64,000 bases of DNA from contig JAVKOQ010000039.1 in assembly GCA_031835245.1 (NCBI GenBank), forward strand, positions 124,001-188,000, in the 5' to 3' direction. Source of the DNA: Balamuthia mandrillaris. Taxonomy: Eukaryota; Discosea; Longamoebia; Balamuthiidae. Of this stretch, positions 54,037-64,000 are shown one piece after another. Position 1 is the first letter of the stretch. Each line of letters starts with the position of its first letter. The notes under the pieces were generated by a model that saw only the letters and a list, made by a program, of their open reading frames with translations, searched no databases and was not told the DNA's origin. A program made the translations under genes and the position numbers.

Positions 54037-55826
54037 ATGGACCGACGGTGTTTGTTGTTGCAGCTTGTGCTGGGCCTCTGCCTGGCGGCCTTGCGCACGG
54101 AGGCGGCACCGAGCTACAACACGGCCCTCGCCACTGAGGCGATGTGGTACTCTGCGGCCGCCTATTGCTCTCCGGATAAGCTGCTTCTGTGGAACTGCAG
54201 CGTAAGTATAAGTTTTTTTTGTTTCGCTTCTCTCGAGCTCTCTCTTCCTCCCTCCTCTTTTTTGTTTCGTTCCATTCTTGCTCTCCTTCTCTTTTTCTTT
54301 GTTACTCACTTCCACTTTTTGTTACACACTTAATAATGATAAACAAGGCTTGCGATAACGTACCAGGCGTGCCCACCGTTCGTCCCATCTTTCACGCCTC
54401 TGCCAAAGACTTCACCTACGGCTATGCCACCTACAACGTGCGCACTAACCTCATCGTGGTGGCCTTTCGTGGAACCAACGGCCTTCCAACCTCTCCAAGC
54501 TTCAACTCCTTTGAGAGCGTTCTGAACTGGGCCACCAACCTGAACTACCACCAGGTCAACTACCCCAACAACAGTTGCAGCAGTGGTCAACCATGCATGG
54601 TCCATCGTGGATTCTTTGAGTCGTATGATAGTGTGAAGACGCAGGCGAGGTCCACTGTAGGCGCGTTGGCAAGCACCTATCCCAATGCTCGCATCTTGGT
54701 CACCGGCCATTCCTTGGGAGGAGCTCTGGCCACGCTCTGCGCTGTTGATCTGGTGGCCTATGGCGTCGTCACCGATCCCTCCAGAGTCAGCTTGTACACC
54801 TTTGGCGCGCCGCGCGTGGGCAACAAGGAGTTTGCGGCGTGGGCCTTGACAGGCCTGAACCTCTTTGACACTTGGAGAGTGGTGCACGGAGACGACTTGG
54901 TACCGCACGTGCCTCCGTTGGTTGTTCCTGGCGGCGAGACCTTCTTCCACATCGCGACCGAGGTGTGGTACAAGCGGGACAGCCCCACAGCCTACAAGGT
55001 CTGCGCCCCCATCGGAGAAGATCCCACCTGCTCCGACTCCTTGCTGAGCTATTCGGTGACCAGCCACGAGGTCTACTTGGGCCAGTACATCTCTCAGTTT
55101 TGCTCCAACTGCTCCTCCTCCGGCCGCTGTCCCGACCGGAAATGGGGCCGCTGCTGCGTGCTTGACTGCCCTGCACACTGCGATCCCTATCACACTTGTG
55201 ACATGACCACCGGCCGTTGCTACCAATGCGAGGACGTGCTGCCCCATTACTGGTCTCCCGATTGCAGCCAGGCCTGCGCTCCTCACTGCGATGTCGCTCA
55301 CGCCTGCAACAGAGACAACGGCCAGTGCTATCAGTGCCAGCCTCGTACCGACAAAGAGCCTGGCTGGTGGGATCCTTACTGCAACAGCACCTGCCCTGAC
55401 AACTGCGATGTCTTTCACACCTGCAACAGAGACAACGGCCAGTGCTATCAGTGCAAGGAGAGAACGGACAAGCAACCTGGCTACTGGGGTCCTCACTGCG
55501 AGAATGCCTGCCCCGACAACTGCGATGTCTTTCACACCTGCAACAGAGACAACGGCCAGTGCTATCAGTGCAAACCGCGAACGGAGACGGAGCCCGGCTA
55601 CTGGGGTCCTCACTGCGAGAACACCTGCCCTCAGAACTGCGATCTCTACCATACCTGCAACCGAGAGAACGGAATCTGTTACCAGTGCAAGGAAGGTTTT
55701 TGGGGAGAGCGGTGCGAGTCCGTTTGCCCTTGTTGCGAGCGCAAAATATGCGACAGGGACACTGGCAAGTGCATCGGACCTCCTTGTGGAGGCTCTCCCT
55801 CCGTTCTTTTTGGAGAACAACCATAA
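54037..55826 (+). CDS. Secreted class 3 lipase with C-terminal Cys-rich repeats
   Basis: Two exons, 54037-54201 and 54348-55826, about 547 residues. A signal peptide (MDRRCLLLQLVLGLCLAALR) is followed by a lipase class 3 alpha/beta hydrolase domain. The nucleophile Ser is in VTGHSLGGALATLCAVDLVA, the Asp in VVHGDDLVPHVPP and the His in VTSHEVYLG; VVAFRGTN forms the oxyanion loop. These enzymes hydrolyse acylglycerols. The last 200 residues are about five EGF-like, Cys-rich repeats, CNRDNGQCYQC...YWGPHCENxCPxNCDVFHT. The period is exactly 117 bp (39 residues), with units at 55305, 55422, 55539 and 55656 and an older unit before them. Near-identical DNA between units points to recent tandem duplication. 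A secreted digestive or lysosomal role is likely in a phagotroph. GC is higher than in neighbouring genes. Confidence 0.92.
55305..55770 (+). repeat. 117 bp coding tandem repeat in lipase gene
   Basis: Three to four units with 117 bp spacing, the middle ones nearly identical at the DNA level. Each encodes a 39-residue Cys-rich module. Confidence 0.9.
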
Positions 55827-56415
55827 AAAAAACCAAGTCGGTTCGTTTGTTTGTTATTTTTTCCCTCCTGAAACGGTGAAGCTGGGGAGGTGCAATGATG
55901 GTATGTGTGGCTCCAGTTGTTTCTTTAAAATAAAAAAAAACATTTCACACACATGGCCACAGATGCAAACACATCTTCGGTATGGCGTATCGGCTTCCGA
56001 TACGAACTTTTTTGGAGAACGGGCAGCGTTTGACAAAGCAACAAAAGTTGACTGCTCAAATCGGCCAGCACTTCTACACTTTACAAAAGCAAATAAAGGA
56101 AAACGCAACCAAGAAAGAGAAGAAAGATATGGTACTAGCCGGCTAACAATCAAACACTTTCAGAATCGCTTGAAGGACATGGATGAACTGCATGCCGCCC
56201 AGCTTCCAGTGAGTCTTGAGTTGTTTGATTGTAAGCAAGGCTCTCAACAAGTTGCCTTGCCTTCGAAAGTGGCGCAGAAGGTCACTTTGAAGTTAGTGCG
56301 AACAAGTCAGGGTGATGGCGTGGTCAGCACACAACAGTGGGTACGCCTGGCGGAAAAAGGTTTATCCAAAATAAAAGGTCGTAGCCGCCTGTCAACCCTG
56401 CGAAGTAACGCTTAA
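55827..56415 (+). other. Uncharacterised open frame downstream of the lipase
   Basis: A frame that overlaps the lipase end in another phase stays open to 56415. It reads HFQNRLKDMDELHAAQLPVS and KVAQKVTLKLVRTSQGDGVV, ending KIKGRSRLSTLRSNA. No ATG, promoter or splice structure convincingly starts it after the lipase stop, and I do not recognise it. It may be a real exon of an unrecognised gene, a decayed mobile-element fragment, or chance. Confidence 0.25.
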
Positions 56416-56499
56416 CGCCTCCTCCATTGTCTTCGACTCCTCATATGTTACCCTGCGGCGCTACGCCGTTTTAACCGCCCACGCTTGCTGGCGGAAGAG

Positions 56500-56789
56500 A
56501 GATATAAAAAATGTAGCAGGGGGTTTACAAAAAAAACCTATTATACGAAAAATGTAGCAACAACAACATTTGTGGAGGAGAAGGGGGGAAAAAAGAGAGA
56601 CCAAAAAAATGTAGCAACAACAACATTCCATATCGCAGAAACAACAACACTGGAACATGCGTAGCGGCGGTGGTGATAAGAGAGAATGATAGAAAGGAAA
56701 ATATTTTTTTAAAAAAAAAGTAGCAGCAACCAAGCACGCAAACGAGAGCAAACGTAGCCAAAGAGAGGAACAGCAACGCCAAACGAAAC
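56500..56789 (+). promoter_or_regulatory. Upstream region with repeated ATGTAGC elements
   Basis: The element AAAAATGTAGCAACAACAAC plus ATT occurs twice, at about 56548-56570 and 56605-56626. A shorter copy, AAAAAATGTAGCAGG, lies at 56506-56520, and related GTAGC words occur at about 56660, 56719 and 56753. It lies directly upstream of the E2F/DP-like gene. Confidence 0.5.
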
Positions 56790-58035
56790 ATGGACCTGAG
56801 AGCAACGGAACAGAACGAAGGGGCATCACCGCTTCACCCTTCTTCTTCTTCTTTGATGCCTCCAGATTACAGCGCAACGCCATGGGCCTTGATAGAAGAG
56901 GAGGAAGAGGAGAGCGGCAATGCTGCTGCCTTGGTGGCCGCTGCTATTTCTATGTTTGAGGAGGACAACGCCTCTTGGGCGGCCGAGGATTTTGCTGCCG
57001 CTCTCGATGCAGAACTGGCCGATGCCGAGCGACTGGCCGATACTCACTTTGGTGGCAAAGGAAGTGCGTTGGCAGATGTGGAGAGGAGTGGCGACGGTCT
57101 GTCTTGGGAAGGCGAAGATGAGGAAGAAAGCTTCTTGAGTGATGGGGCAACGGATGACCCTACTACTTTTCTTTCGTTGATGGAACTGCCGCTTCATGTG
57201 GAGTCTCCGCCAGAGCTTTCTTCGTTTGTGCAAGAAGCAGAAGAGAAGGAAGACCATAGAAGAAAGAAGCAAATGACCAACGCTACAATGGAAGAAAGCA
57301 GAGCAGCAGAGAAGCAAGTAGATAAGGTAGATGAATGCTTGCATGAAGACAAAGGCATTATGCTCTGTCCAGAGAAAATAGATGAGATCCTTGCGGAAGA
57401 CGGAGGAGAAGAGGGCAACAAACAACGAAAGTCCACTGAGAAGCTTAAGGAAGAGAGGGGCTCAACGCAACAGCGCACGAGAAAACGCAAAAGACCATAT
57501 GAGACGCAGTTGTCGAGGCATACCAGAAGCTTACTCCGGAAGCTCCAACAGCGTAAGTTCTTGCTTCCTTTTCCTCATCGTTGTTCTATTGGTAACGATA
57601 ACTGTAGATGGTGAACAAGCGAAAGTTCGAGAACTGAGCGCAGGCGCAGAATTTGATGAGCGAAGAGCATACGAGATCATCAGAGGTGAGTGGCCTTCGT
57701 TCGTTATTTTCTCGTTGTTCTGATTACAATGTCGTCAGTGTTGGAGGCTCTTGGCTTGCTGAAACGACACGAAAAAGAAGTCAGTTTCGGTATGACGTCC
57801 TGTATCTTTCACTCGTAATCCAACAACTTACCGAAAGTCAAACCAAACAGCCAGTGGCGAAGTATCGTTGGCAAAGCCTGTGGATGTCATCGACCTCGCC
57901 AGCCACATAGAAAGGGCAGCATACAAGGTGCGCAAGTATGAGAAGCGCTACAACCGGCTGCTCCAGCAAGCCGCAGAAATGGCAGAAGGCGCCGCGCAGA
58001 GCAACCACAGCCACAGGATGAGCAAAGAGGAGTGA
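56790..58035 (+). CDS. E2F/DP-like winged-helix transcription factor (putative)
   Basis: Four exons join in phase: 56790 to about 57551, about 57607-57685, about 57739-57790 and about 57851-58035, about 350 residues. The N-terminal 200 residues are acidic, like a transactivation region (WAAEDFAAALDAELADAERL). A basic stretch, RTRKRKRPYETQLSRHTRS, leads into LLRKLQQHGEQAKVRELSAG, then FDERRAYEIIRVLEALGLLK. This resembles the E2F/DP winged helix, where RRIYDIxNVLEGIGL is the DNA-contacting signature. The C-terminus has a predicted coiled coil (HIERAAYKVRKYEKRYNRLL). The RRxYD core appears as RRAYE, so the match is partial. It could instead be another winged-helix protein. Regulation of cell-cycle genes is only a family inference. 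Confidence 0.5.
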
Positions 58036-58121
58036 AAGAGGGAAGGGCAGTGATTGATTGGTTGAAAAAACAGCTCATTTTTTTTATTGTCAACTCTGAA
58101 ATTTCCACTTCTTGTAAGCGC

Positions 58122-58205
58122 GCATCTATGGCCGAGCGGTCTAAGGCGGTAGACTCAAGTTCTACTGAGGTTATCCTCGCGTGGGTTCGAATCCCACTGG
58201 ATGCA
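58122..58205 (+). tRNA. tRNA-Leu (anticodon CAA)
   Basis: An 84-base type II tRNA without an intron. The acceptor arms GCATCTA and TGGATGC pair (one T-G), with discriminator A. The anticodon stem GTAGA/TCTAC encloses the loop CTCAAGT, anticodon CAA. A long variable arm (TGAGGTTATCCTCG) and T-arm GTGGGTTCGAATCCCAC are present. A T run follows as a Pol III terminator. Confidence 0.95.
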
Positions 58206-58415
58206 ACGATTTTTTTTTGTCATGTTGGCTTCTCTGGTGTTTTTTGTTTGAACCCGGAGAGAACGGGGGACTAAGTTGCGCAAGAAGGTTAGACAAACAG
58301 GTTTTCCTAGGATGGATCACTCGTACCAAAAGGTACACCATCTTCCTCTACGCCACACCAGCATCAATGTGTACTCTGAGTTCCGGAGAGATAAGGGCAA
58401 CCCCAAAAAAATTGT
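58206..58415. other. Spacer between inverted tRNA genes
   Basis: About 210 bp with T runs at its left end and A runs at its right end, serving as the two Pol III terminators. I see no other feature. Confidence 0.6.
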
Positions 58416-58499
58416 TGCATCCAGTGGGATTCGAACCCACGCGAGGATAACCTCAGTAGAACTTGAGTCTACCGCCTTAGACCGCTCGGCCATAGATGC
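58416..58499 (-). tRNA. tRNA-Leu (anticodon CAA), inverted copy
   Basis: Apparently identical to the plus-strand copy at 58122 and in the opposite, convergent orientation, with about 210 bp between. The upstream GCGC and the downstream AACNATTTTTTT are also shared, so the duplication includes flanks and terminators. Confidence 0.95.
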
Positions 58500-58654
58500 G
58501 CGCTGGTAAAATGGCTGGTATCTTTGGGTCGTCCATGCAGCACTCCTCACTTTTGTTGAAAGCGAAGCAACCTTGCGGCCTCCTTTCGCTTCTAGCTCTC
58601 TTCTTTTGGGTGTTGTTATCGTTTCTGTTTTGTCTCTTTGTTAAGTAGTTAGGT

Positions 58655-59566
58655 TCAATCCACCAAAGACGTAACAAAGCTGATGGTGTAATGGTTCCTG
58701 GGGTTCACGAAATGGTGGGTCATGTGATGCACCTTGCACCGTTGGAGGTACCTCCCCAGGAAGGCCGGCCGGACCTTGCCCAAGCTCTCCACCGAGTAGG
58801 CGTGGCAGCAGTAGTGCACCAGGTCGTAGCGCATGTAGTTCAGGAGGATGCCCGCGCAGACGGAGGTTGGCTCCGGCACACCCAGTGCCCAGAAGAACGT
58901 CCACACGGCGATGATCTGCACCGCCACCTCGTGCGGAGGAGAGAACACGTGCCACAGGTCCTTGGGAGCCACGTGATGGATCCCATGCAGCATGAAATGG
59001 AACTTTCTTGTGCTGCATGTTGAAGTTAGTTAGAAAGAGACAACATAAGAAGACAGAACACAGAAGAAATAACAGAAGAAGAAGAAGAAGAAAAACAAGA
59101 AGAAGAAGAAGAGAAAGAACAAGAACAAAAACAAGAAGAACTAGCACCAAAACTAAACGTACAACGGAGAGGTAACAGGAATGTGAAACAGAAACCGGTG
59201 AAACAAATACTCCACAGGGAACCACAGCATCAGCCCCACAACCACCGCCATCACTTTGGCTCCCTCCAAAGGCAGGCCGACCATCCACAGGATGACCGGC
59301 GGCCAGAAGAGAAGCGGCAGGAAAGGGGGACTCTTGGTCATGACCCCATTCCAAAAGCGAGAGTCGGGGTAGAGCCTCACCTCGTCCACTTTGGGGGTCT
59401 TGGAGGAGTAGACCCATTCCTCGTAGGCCTGGGGGGAGAGCTGCATGGCGTCCTGCACGGTGTAGTACTGCTGGCCATGTTCTTTGTCCTCTCGCACTGG
59501 CGGCAGCCAACTTGTTTCTTCTTTCATGTTATTCTTCTCCAAAAGTAATAATTGGCTATATTGCAT
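58655..59566 (-). CDS. FA2H: Fatty acid 2-hydroxylase-like membrane enzyme
   Basis: Two exons join at about 59158 and 59013 (donor GTACGT). The fatty acid hydroxylase superfamily uses a di-metal centre held by His clusters to hydroxylate sphingolipid fatty acids in the ER. All clusters are visible: EYLFHRFLFHIP, KFHFMLHGIHHVAPKDLW, YDLVHYCCH and KVHHMTHHF. Order and spacing match the catalytic half of human FA2H and yeast Scs7. Membrane helices flank them (FLPLLFWPPVILWMVGLPL; MAVVVGLMLWFPVEYLF). There is no N-terminal cytochrome b5 domain, so electrons must come from a separate protein. The start at 59566 (MQYSQLLLL) is favoured; 59527 (MKEETSW) is possible. It shares a 73 bp divergent gap with the next gene. 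Confidence 0.88.
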
Positions 59567-59639
59567 TATAGAGTCGGAACCGAAAGAGAAACGGGGCAGA
59601 GAGCAAACCCTCAAGGAGGGTTTGGCTTACAAGTTACAA

Positions 59640-60944
59640 ATGAAACCTTCTGCTTCTTCTTCTCCTTCACCTTCTGCTTGTTCAAGTGGTGCGATACCAA
59701 CAACAACAAATAAGAGGGTCATCTTTCAGCCATCGGTGGAAGCAAGAAGCACAGCAGCAACACCAAAGCCAACGAACCTCTTCAAAGAAGCGCTGCGTCA
59801 AAGAGTAGAAGAACCAACAACAAGCAGTTGGCAAGAGTCCGTGGTTTACCTCTCTATCGGCTGTTACGTCCGTGAGGACCGCCCTCTCTCCATCGATCAA
59901 CAGCTGCCTCCTTTCTTGCATCCTTTTCTCCACGACAAAGTGGAGGAGAGCGGAGGGATAATAAGAGCAAAAGCGTTTCTGATCGACGCACGGTTTCATC
60001 GCGACGAACGACCGCCGTTTCTCTCTTCTCCTCCCTCTCCTTGTTCTTCATCTGATTCAAAGGAAGGATGTTGGCTGGAAGAAGAGGTGAAGGAAGAAGA
60101 ACAAAGAAGAAGGGACATGAAGCAGTATTACCGAGGAAGACTCTGCGTGAGCGTCGTTCGAAGGTACTTGGAGGAAGGGAGCGACTTTCTGCCGCCGTTG
60201 AGAGACTATGCAAAGACCATCTTGTTGGGAGGTGGGGCGGTTGTCATCGGCATCTTCACTCAACCTTATTACTGCAACGAGGACAACTATGCTGCACTTC
60301 ATCTGCTCTATCACGCTCTTCTTCACGATCCTGAGCTTCGTTCATCTTCATCCTTTGATGGGGTTTCTCTGGGTCTAGGAGGAAGAGAAGGAGAGGGAAG
60401 AGGAGAAGAAGAAGAACAAGAAGAACATGCAGCGTTGAAACGATTGCAAGCGTTTGTATTGGCGGATTATGCTGGCCGACCTCTTATCGTTGAAGAAGAG
60501 GAAGAACAAGGAGAACAAGCCCTTCGTGAAGAGCAGAAAGCAGGAAAGAGATGTATAAAGATGCTGAAAGAGAAGGAAGCAACCGGGACGGTGGTATGGT
60601 GGCTGCGAGGCCCAAAGCCGCACGACCAGGACGTTGCTTTGCTCAAAGACATTGCTCGCTTTGCTCTTCAACAACCTGACGAAAACGGAGGAAAGAAGGA
60701 AGACGTGGTGATGCCAAGCGTTGGCGTTCCTGAGTACCTCTACATGCAACAGAAGTATGGCATCGGGCAAATGTTTCAACTGACTTCTTCTTCTTTTTCT
60801 TCGACGGATGAGCTGTTGTGTATACAAAAGCGAGCGATGGAGGAAGTGAAAAGAAGAGGAGGACGACAAAGGGTATTACATGAAGACGAAATGGAGATCA
60901 AGGACTTACCCTTTGCTTTCATTCCATCAAAACAATATAAATGA
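59640..60944 (+). CDS. Intronless protein of unknown function
   Basis: A single uninterrupted frame of 434 residues, unusual among these intron-rich neighbours. The N-terminus is Ser/Pro-rich. The folded part appears as SWQESVVYLSIGCYVREDRP, YYRGRLCVSVVRRYLEEGSD, KTILLGGGAVVIGIFTQPYY, GTVVWWLRGPKPHDQDVALL and VPEYLYMQQKYGIGQMFQLT. Acidic inserts separate these segments. There is no signal peptide or clear membrane segment. I do not recognise the family. It shares a 73 bp divergent promoter with the FA2H-like gene and converges with the universal stress gene (87 bp between stops). Confidence 0.65.
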   Translation: MKPSASSSPSPSACSSGAIPTTTNKRVIFQPSVEARSTAATPKPTNLFKEALRQRVEEPTTSSWQESVVYLSIGCYVREDRPLSIDQQLPPFLHPFLHDKVEESGGIIRAKAFLIDARFHRDERPPFLSSPPSPCSSSDSKEGCWLEEEVKEEEQRRRDMKQYYRGRLCVSVVRRYLEEGSDFLPPLRDYAKTILLGGGAVVIGIFTQPYYCNEDNYAALHLLYHALLHDPELRSSSSFDGVSLGLGGREGEGRGEEEEQEEHAALKRLQAFVLADYAGRPLIVEEEEEQGEQALREEQKAGKRCIKMLKEKEATGTVVWWLRGPKPHDQDVALLKDIARFALQQPDENGGKKEDVVMPSVGVPEYLYMQQKYGIGQMFQLTSSSFSSTDELLCIQKRAMEEVKRRGGRQRVLHEDEMEIKDLPFAFIPSKQYK

Positions 60945-61031
60945 ACAACAACATCGACAAAGAAATAACCACACACACACACGAAAGAAAGATATCTTTC
61001 TTTCGTGGAGCGGTTTGCTATGTGTGTTGTG

Positions 61032-62078
<1,047 letters not shown>

Positions 62079-62106
62079 CTCTTTTTTTTTGTTTGGGTGT
62101 GTTATT

Positions 62107-62149
62107 CGTGTCGTCCCGATATCAAGGGCACAATTCCCATGACGACACG
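62107..62149. promoter_or_regulatory. CGTGTCGTC inverted repeat upstream of USP
   Basis: CGTGTCGTC (62107-62115) and GACGACACG (62141-62149) are separated by 25 bp. The right half is CATGACGACACG, as in the copy at 49647-49657. Confidence 0.6.
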
Positions 62150-62371
62150 ACTTATCTTCTCCTTCTCTCGCTTTGTTTTCTTGGTACATTGGCCACAAGA
62201 AGGTGAAGAAGAAGAAGGTCGAGCAGAAGAAGAAGAAGAACCACTGTTTTAACAAACGTGAAGAGGTGTTTGTTTTAAATAAGTGGAATAAATAAGCAGG
62301 ATGAATAAATAAATCAATAAATAAAGAAGGACAATGGTGAATGCAGATGGCAGAGAGCGGGGGGCGATCGC

Positions 62372-64000
62372 TTATGGGGAGAAGGCGTCTTGAAAGAAGG
62401 CATCCTCCGTGGAGAGCGAGTTACCGCGGCTTGTTCTGGCAGTGGATGTGCTGGATGAGTCCGAGGAGGAGGAAAGAGAAGAAGAAGAAGACGGCATTAC
62501 AGCACTCTCCGAAGAGTTTCTCTTGCGGAGCAAATGGATCTCTCTACGCAACGTGGCACGGTGCTCCTCGTTCGTGATGCCCACTTCCAAAAGGTCTTTG
62601 TTGGTGACGTACAGCAGGACGTCTCCCTTGAGGTCCTCCACACAAAAGAGGCTGTAATACTCCTCAAAGAGTTCCATTCGTGCCAACCATGTTGCCATCT
62701 CTAGTTTATTCCATTTGCTCACAGCTGAGAAAAGAGATGTTACTGCTACAGGAACCAGAAATATAAAAGAACAAACAAGCTAGAAGCCGAAGGTACGTTT
62801 GGAGAGAAAGTCCCGCGAAGCCATAGGTAGATGCATTTGTTGGAGGTGTCGAAGAAGCCGTTTGCGATGTCCCAGAGGGATTATGCCGGTGTCCAGAAGC
62901 GTCTCCATTGTTTGCGCGCACAGCCGAGGCCCGGAGATACCATGCATGAGAAAGAGCTCTTTGTACTGACCTAGTTCCTCGATGCACGAAAGCCATTCGC
63001 AGGTTTCCTGCAATGTCCATTCATTTGGAGCTTTGTTGTTGGTTGTTTTGTGTTAAAAGAAGAGATAAAGCAACAGGGAACCAAAAGATAATGGTGAATG
63101 TACGTTTATCGATCCAGGAGGGAGGACGCGAGGCAGAATCCAGTGCACAGGTTCGCAAGAGTTCAATCTGATGCAAGACTTCCTTTCGGTCGCCGAGGCT
63201 GTGGATGCCCATTTCTTTAAGCTTGTTTCGGTCGTTCAGTTGCAGGAGCTTGTTGCCATCGACATGATGTTTCTTGAACTTGGGCCAGTAGTCCTCTTTC
63301 TTGATGCTTATCAACCATTGATGCACTTGTGTAACGCTCCACTCTAAAGTTTAAGAGAAGAGGAATCAGGTGGAAATGAAAGAGGAAGAACTTGAGATGA
63401 ACAAAACAAGAAGAAGGGAACGACGCAAGCTTACCAGAAGGCGAGTCTGCAAGAGAAGGAGAGCTTAACGATCGAACCCTATTTGGAGTGATATAACGGC
63501 GTAATAACCCGGCAGCGGACCGTGGAGATATTGAAGTCGATGATGATGGAGACCTCCCGTCCTTTTCTTCTTCTTTTGTTACATCAGCATCCTCTTCCTT
63601 CTGCGTTTGTTGTGGAAGCTGTCTTTCTGCATCCAAAAAGGGAGCAACGTCGGCCAGCCTTTCAACAACCCGCAGAAGAAGATCCCCGAAAATGCTGTTC
63701 ATGTCTTCCAACTTTTTTATGTGCAACCGCAGATGTTGATAGATCCGAAGCAACTGTTGGTCATTGGCTTGAACAGAGGAAGGAGAGGGAGAGAAAGATG
63801 AAGAAGCTGAGGAAGAGGTGAGCAAAGTTGTCAATGGAAGGGCATTAGCGATTTTCCGTTTCACCTTGCTGGAGGAAGAAGATAAATGAGGAGGGGAATG
63901 TTGGTGCGTCGGAGGGGTAGAAGCACGACTGGAGAGAGAGCCGTGAGAGGATGCTTTGGTGGGTTTGTTAAGTACTCTGTTTCTTTTTTTGTGATACTGT
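62372..64000 (-). CDS. Triple-SAM-domain protein, 5' end beyond window
   Basis: The frame is open at the right edge, so the N-terminus is missing. The visible part has a Ser/Pro-rich region, a helical segment (LLRIYQHLRLHIKKLEDM) and then three SAM domains on successive exons. SAM1 is EWSVTQVHQWLISIKKEDYW...LKEMGIHSLGDRKEVL; SAM2 is EWTLQETCEWLSCIEELGQY...LLDTGIIPLGHRKRLL; SAM3 is KWNKLEMATWLARMELFEEY...LLEVGITNEEHRATLRREI. Three tandem C-terminal SAM domains are the layout of liprins and kazrin, scaffolds at cell cortex sites. Whether this is a true liprin depends on the unseen N-terminus. The acidic Ser-rich tail ends at 62372. Confidence 0.8.

Noticed and set aside
54330..55820. 496-residue minus-strand frame opposite the lipase
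   Set aside because: It is a high-GC shadow of the lipase coding strand, Ala/Val-rich without motifs.

Overview
This is nuclear DNA from a protist with an intron-rich, compact genome. Nearly every gene can be followed only by joining short GT-AG introns, usually 45-350 bp and full of pyrimidine repeats. I saw no Shine-Dalgarno-driven operons, IS elements or CRISPR arrays. The gene set (LZTR1-type Kelch-BTB, Rap1, Integrator INTS5, CTC1, CYP20-type P450, ERMP1, TFB1M, RhoGEF, ankyrin repeats of the ENGCPWD kind) suits Amorphea, and I would guess a free-living amoeba. That is inference; the species cannot be named from sequence alone.

Layout. 1-1816 (-): 5' part of a protein with a P-loop GTPase-like N-terminus. 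2362-4550 (+): RhoGEF. 4603-4905 (-): ankyrin-repeat relic. 5039-9158 (+): LZTR1-like Kelch-BTB-BTB protein. 9205-9858 (-): small membrane protein. 10187-12297 (+): tail-anchored heme oxygenase with repeated CP motifs. 12321-14813 (-): DPH1. 15139-16159 (-): unknown protein. 16357-18806 (+): INTS5. 18834-20820 (-): TFB1M. 21153-28677 (-): a very large fusion gene. 29095-32343 (+): Sec7-PH ARF-GEF. 32393-35796 (-): F-box-PIF1 helicase. 36052-38923 (+): ALG12. 38951-45045 (-): CTC1. 45447-49479 (-): ERMP1. 49971-50674 (-): Rap1. 51018-53558 (-): CYP20-like P450. 54037-55826 (+): secreted lipase with Cys-rich repeats. 56790-58035 (+): E2F/DP-like winged-helix protein. 58122-58499: two inverted tRNA-Leu(CAA) genes. 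58655-59566 (-): fatty acid 2-hydroxylase. 59640-60944 (+): unknown protein. 61032-62078 (-): universal stress protein. 62372-64000 (-): triple-SAM protein, cut by the window edge.

The most unusual item is the minus-strand gene at 21153-28677. Its exons join in phase, with no stop codon between parts, into one chain: two TBC1D8/9-type GRAM domains (no TBC domain), an NmrA-like NAD(P)-binding domain, a neuronal-calcium-sensor-like EF-hand module, and a phosphatidylinositol phosphate kinase. If real, a single protein would combine lipid binding, dinucleotide sensing, calcium sensing and phosphoinositide synthesis. The EF-hand to PIPK link is firm; the GRAM-NmrA and NmrA-EF links rest on splice phase.

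Genes are tightly packed. Five convergent pairs have stop codons only 23-49 bp apart. Promoter gaps share recurrent palindromes (TGACGTCA, TGTCGACA-like, CGTGTCGTC inverted repeats). Intronic microsatellites are almost always pyrimidine on the sense strand. The genes are mostly unrelated housekeeping functions. Possible functional links are Rap1 with the RhoGEF and LZTR1-like adaptor (small GTPase control), and the PIPK fusion with the ARF-GEF and GRAM domains (membrane trafficking), but nothing here proves co-regulation.
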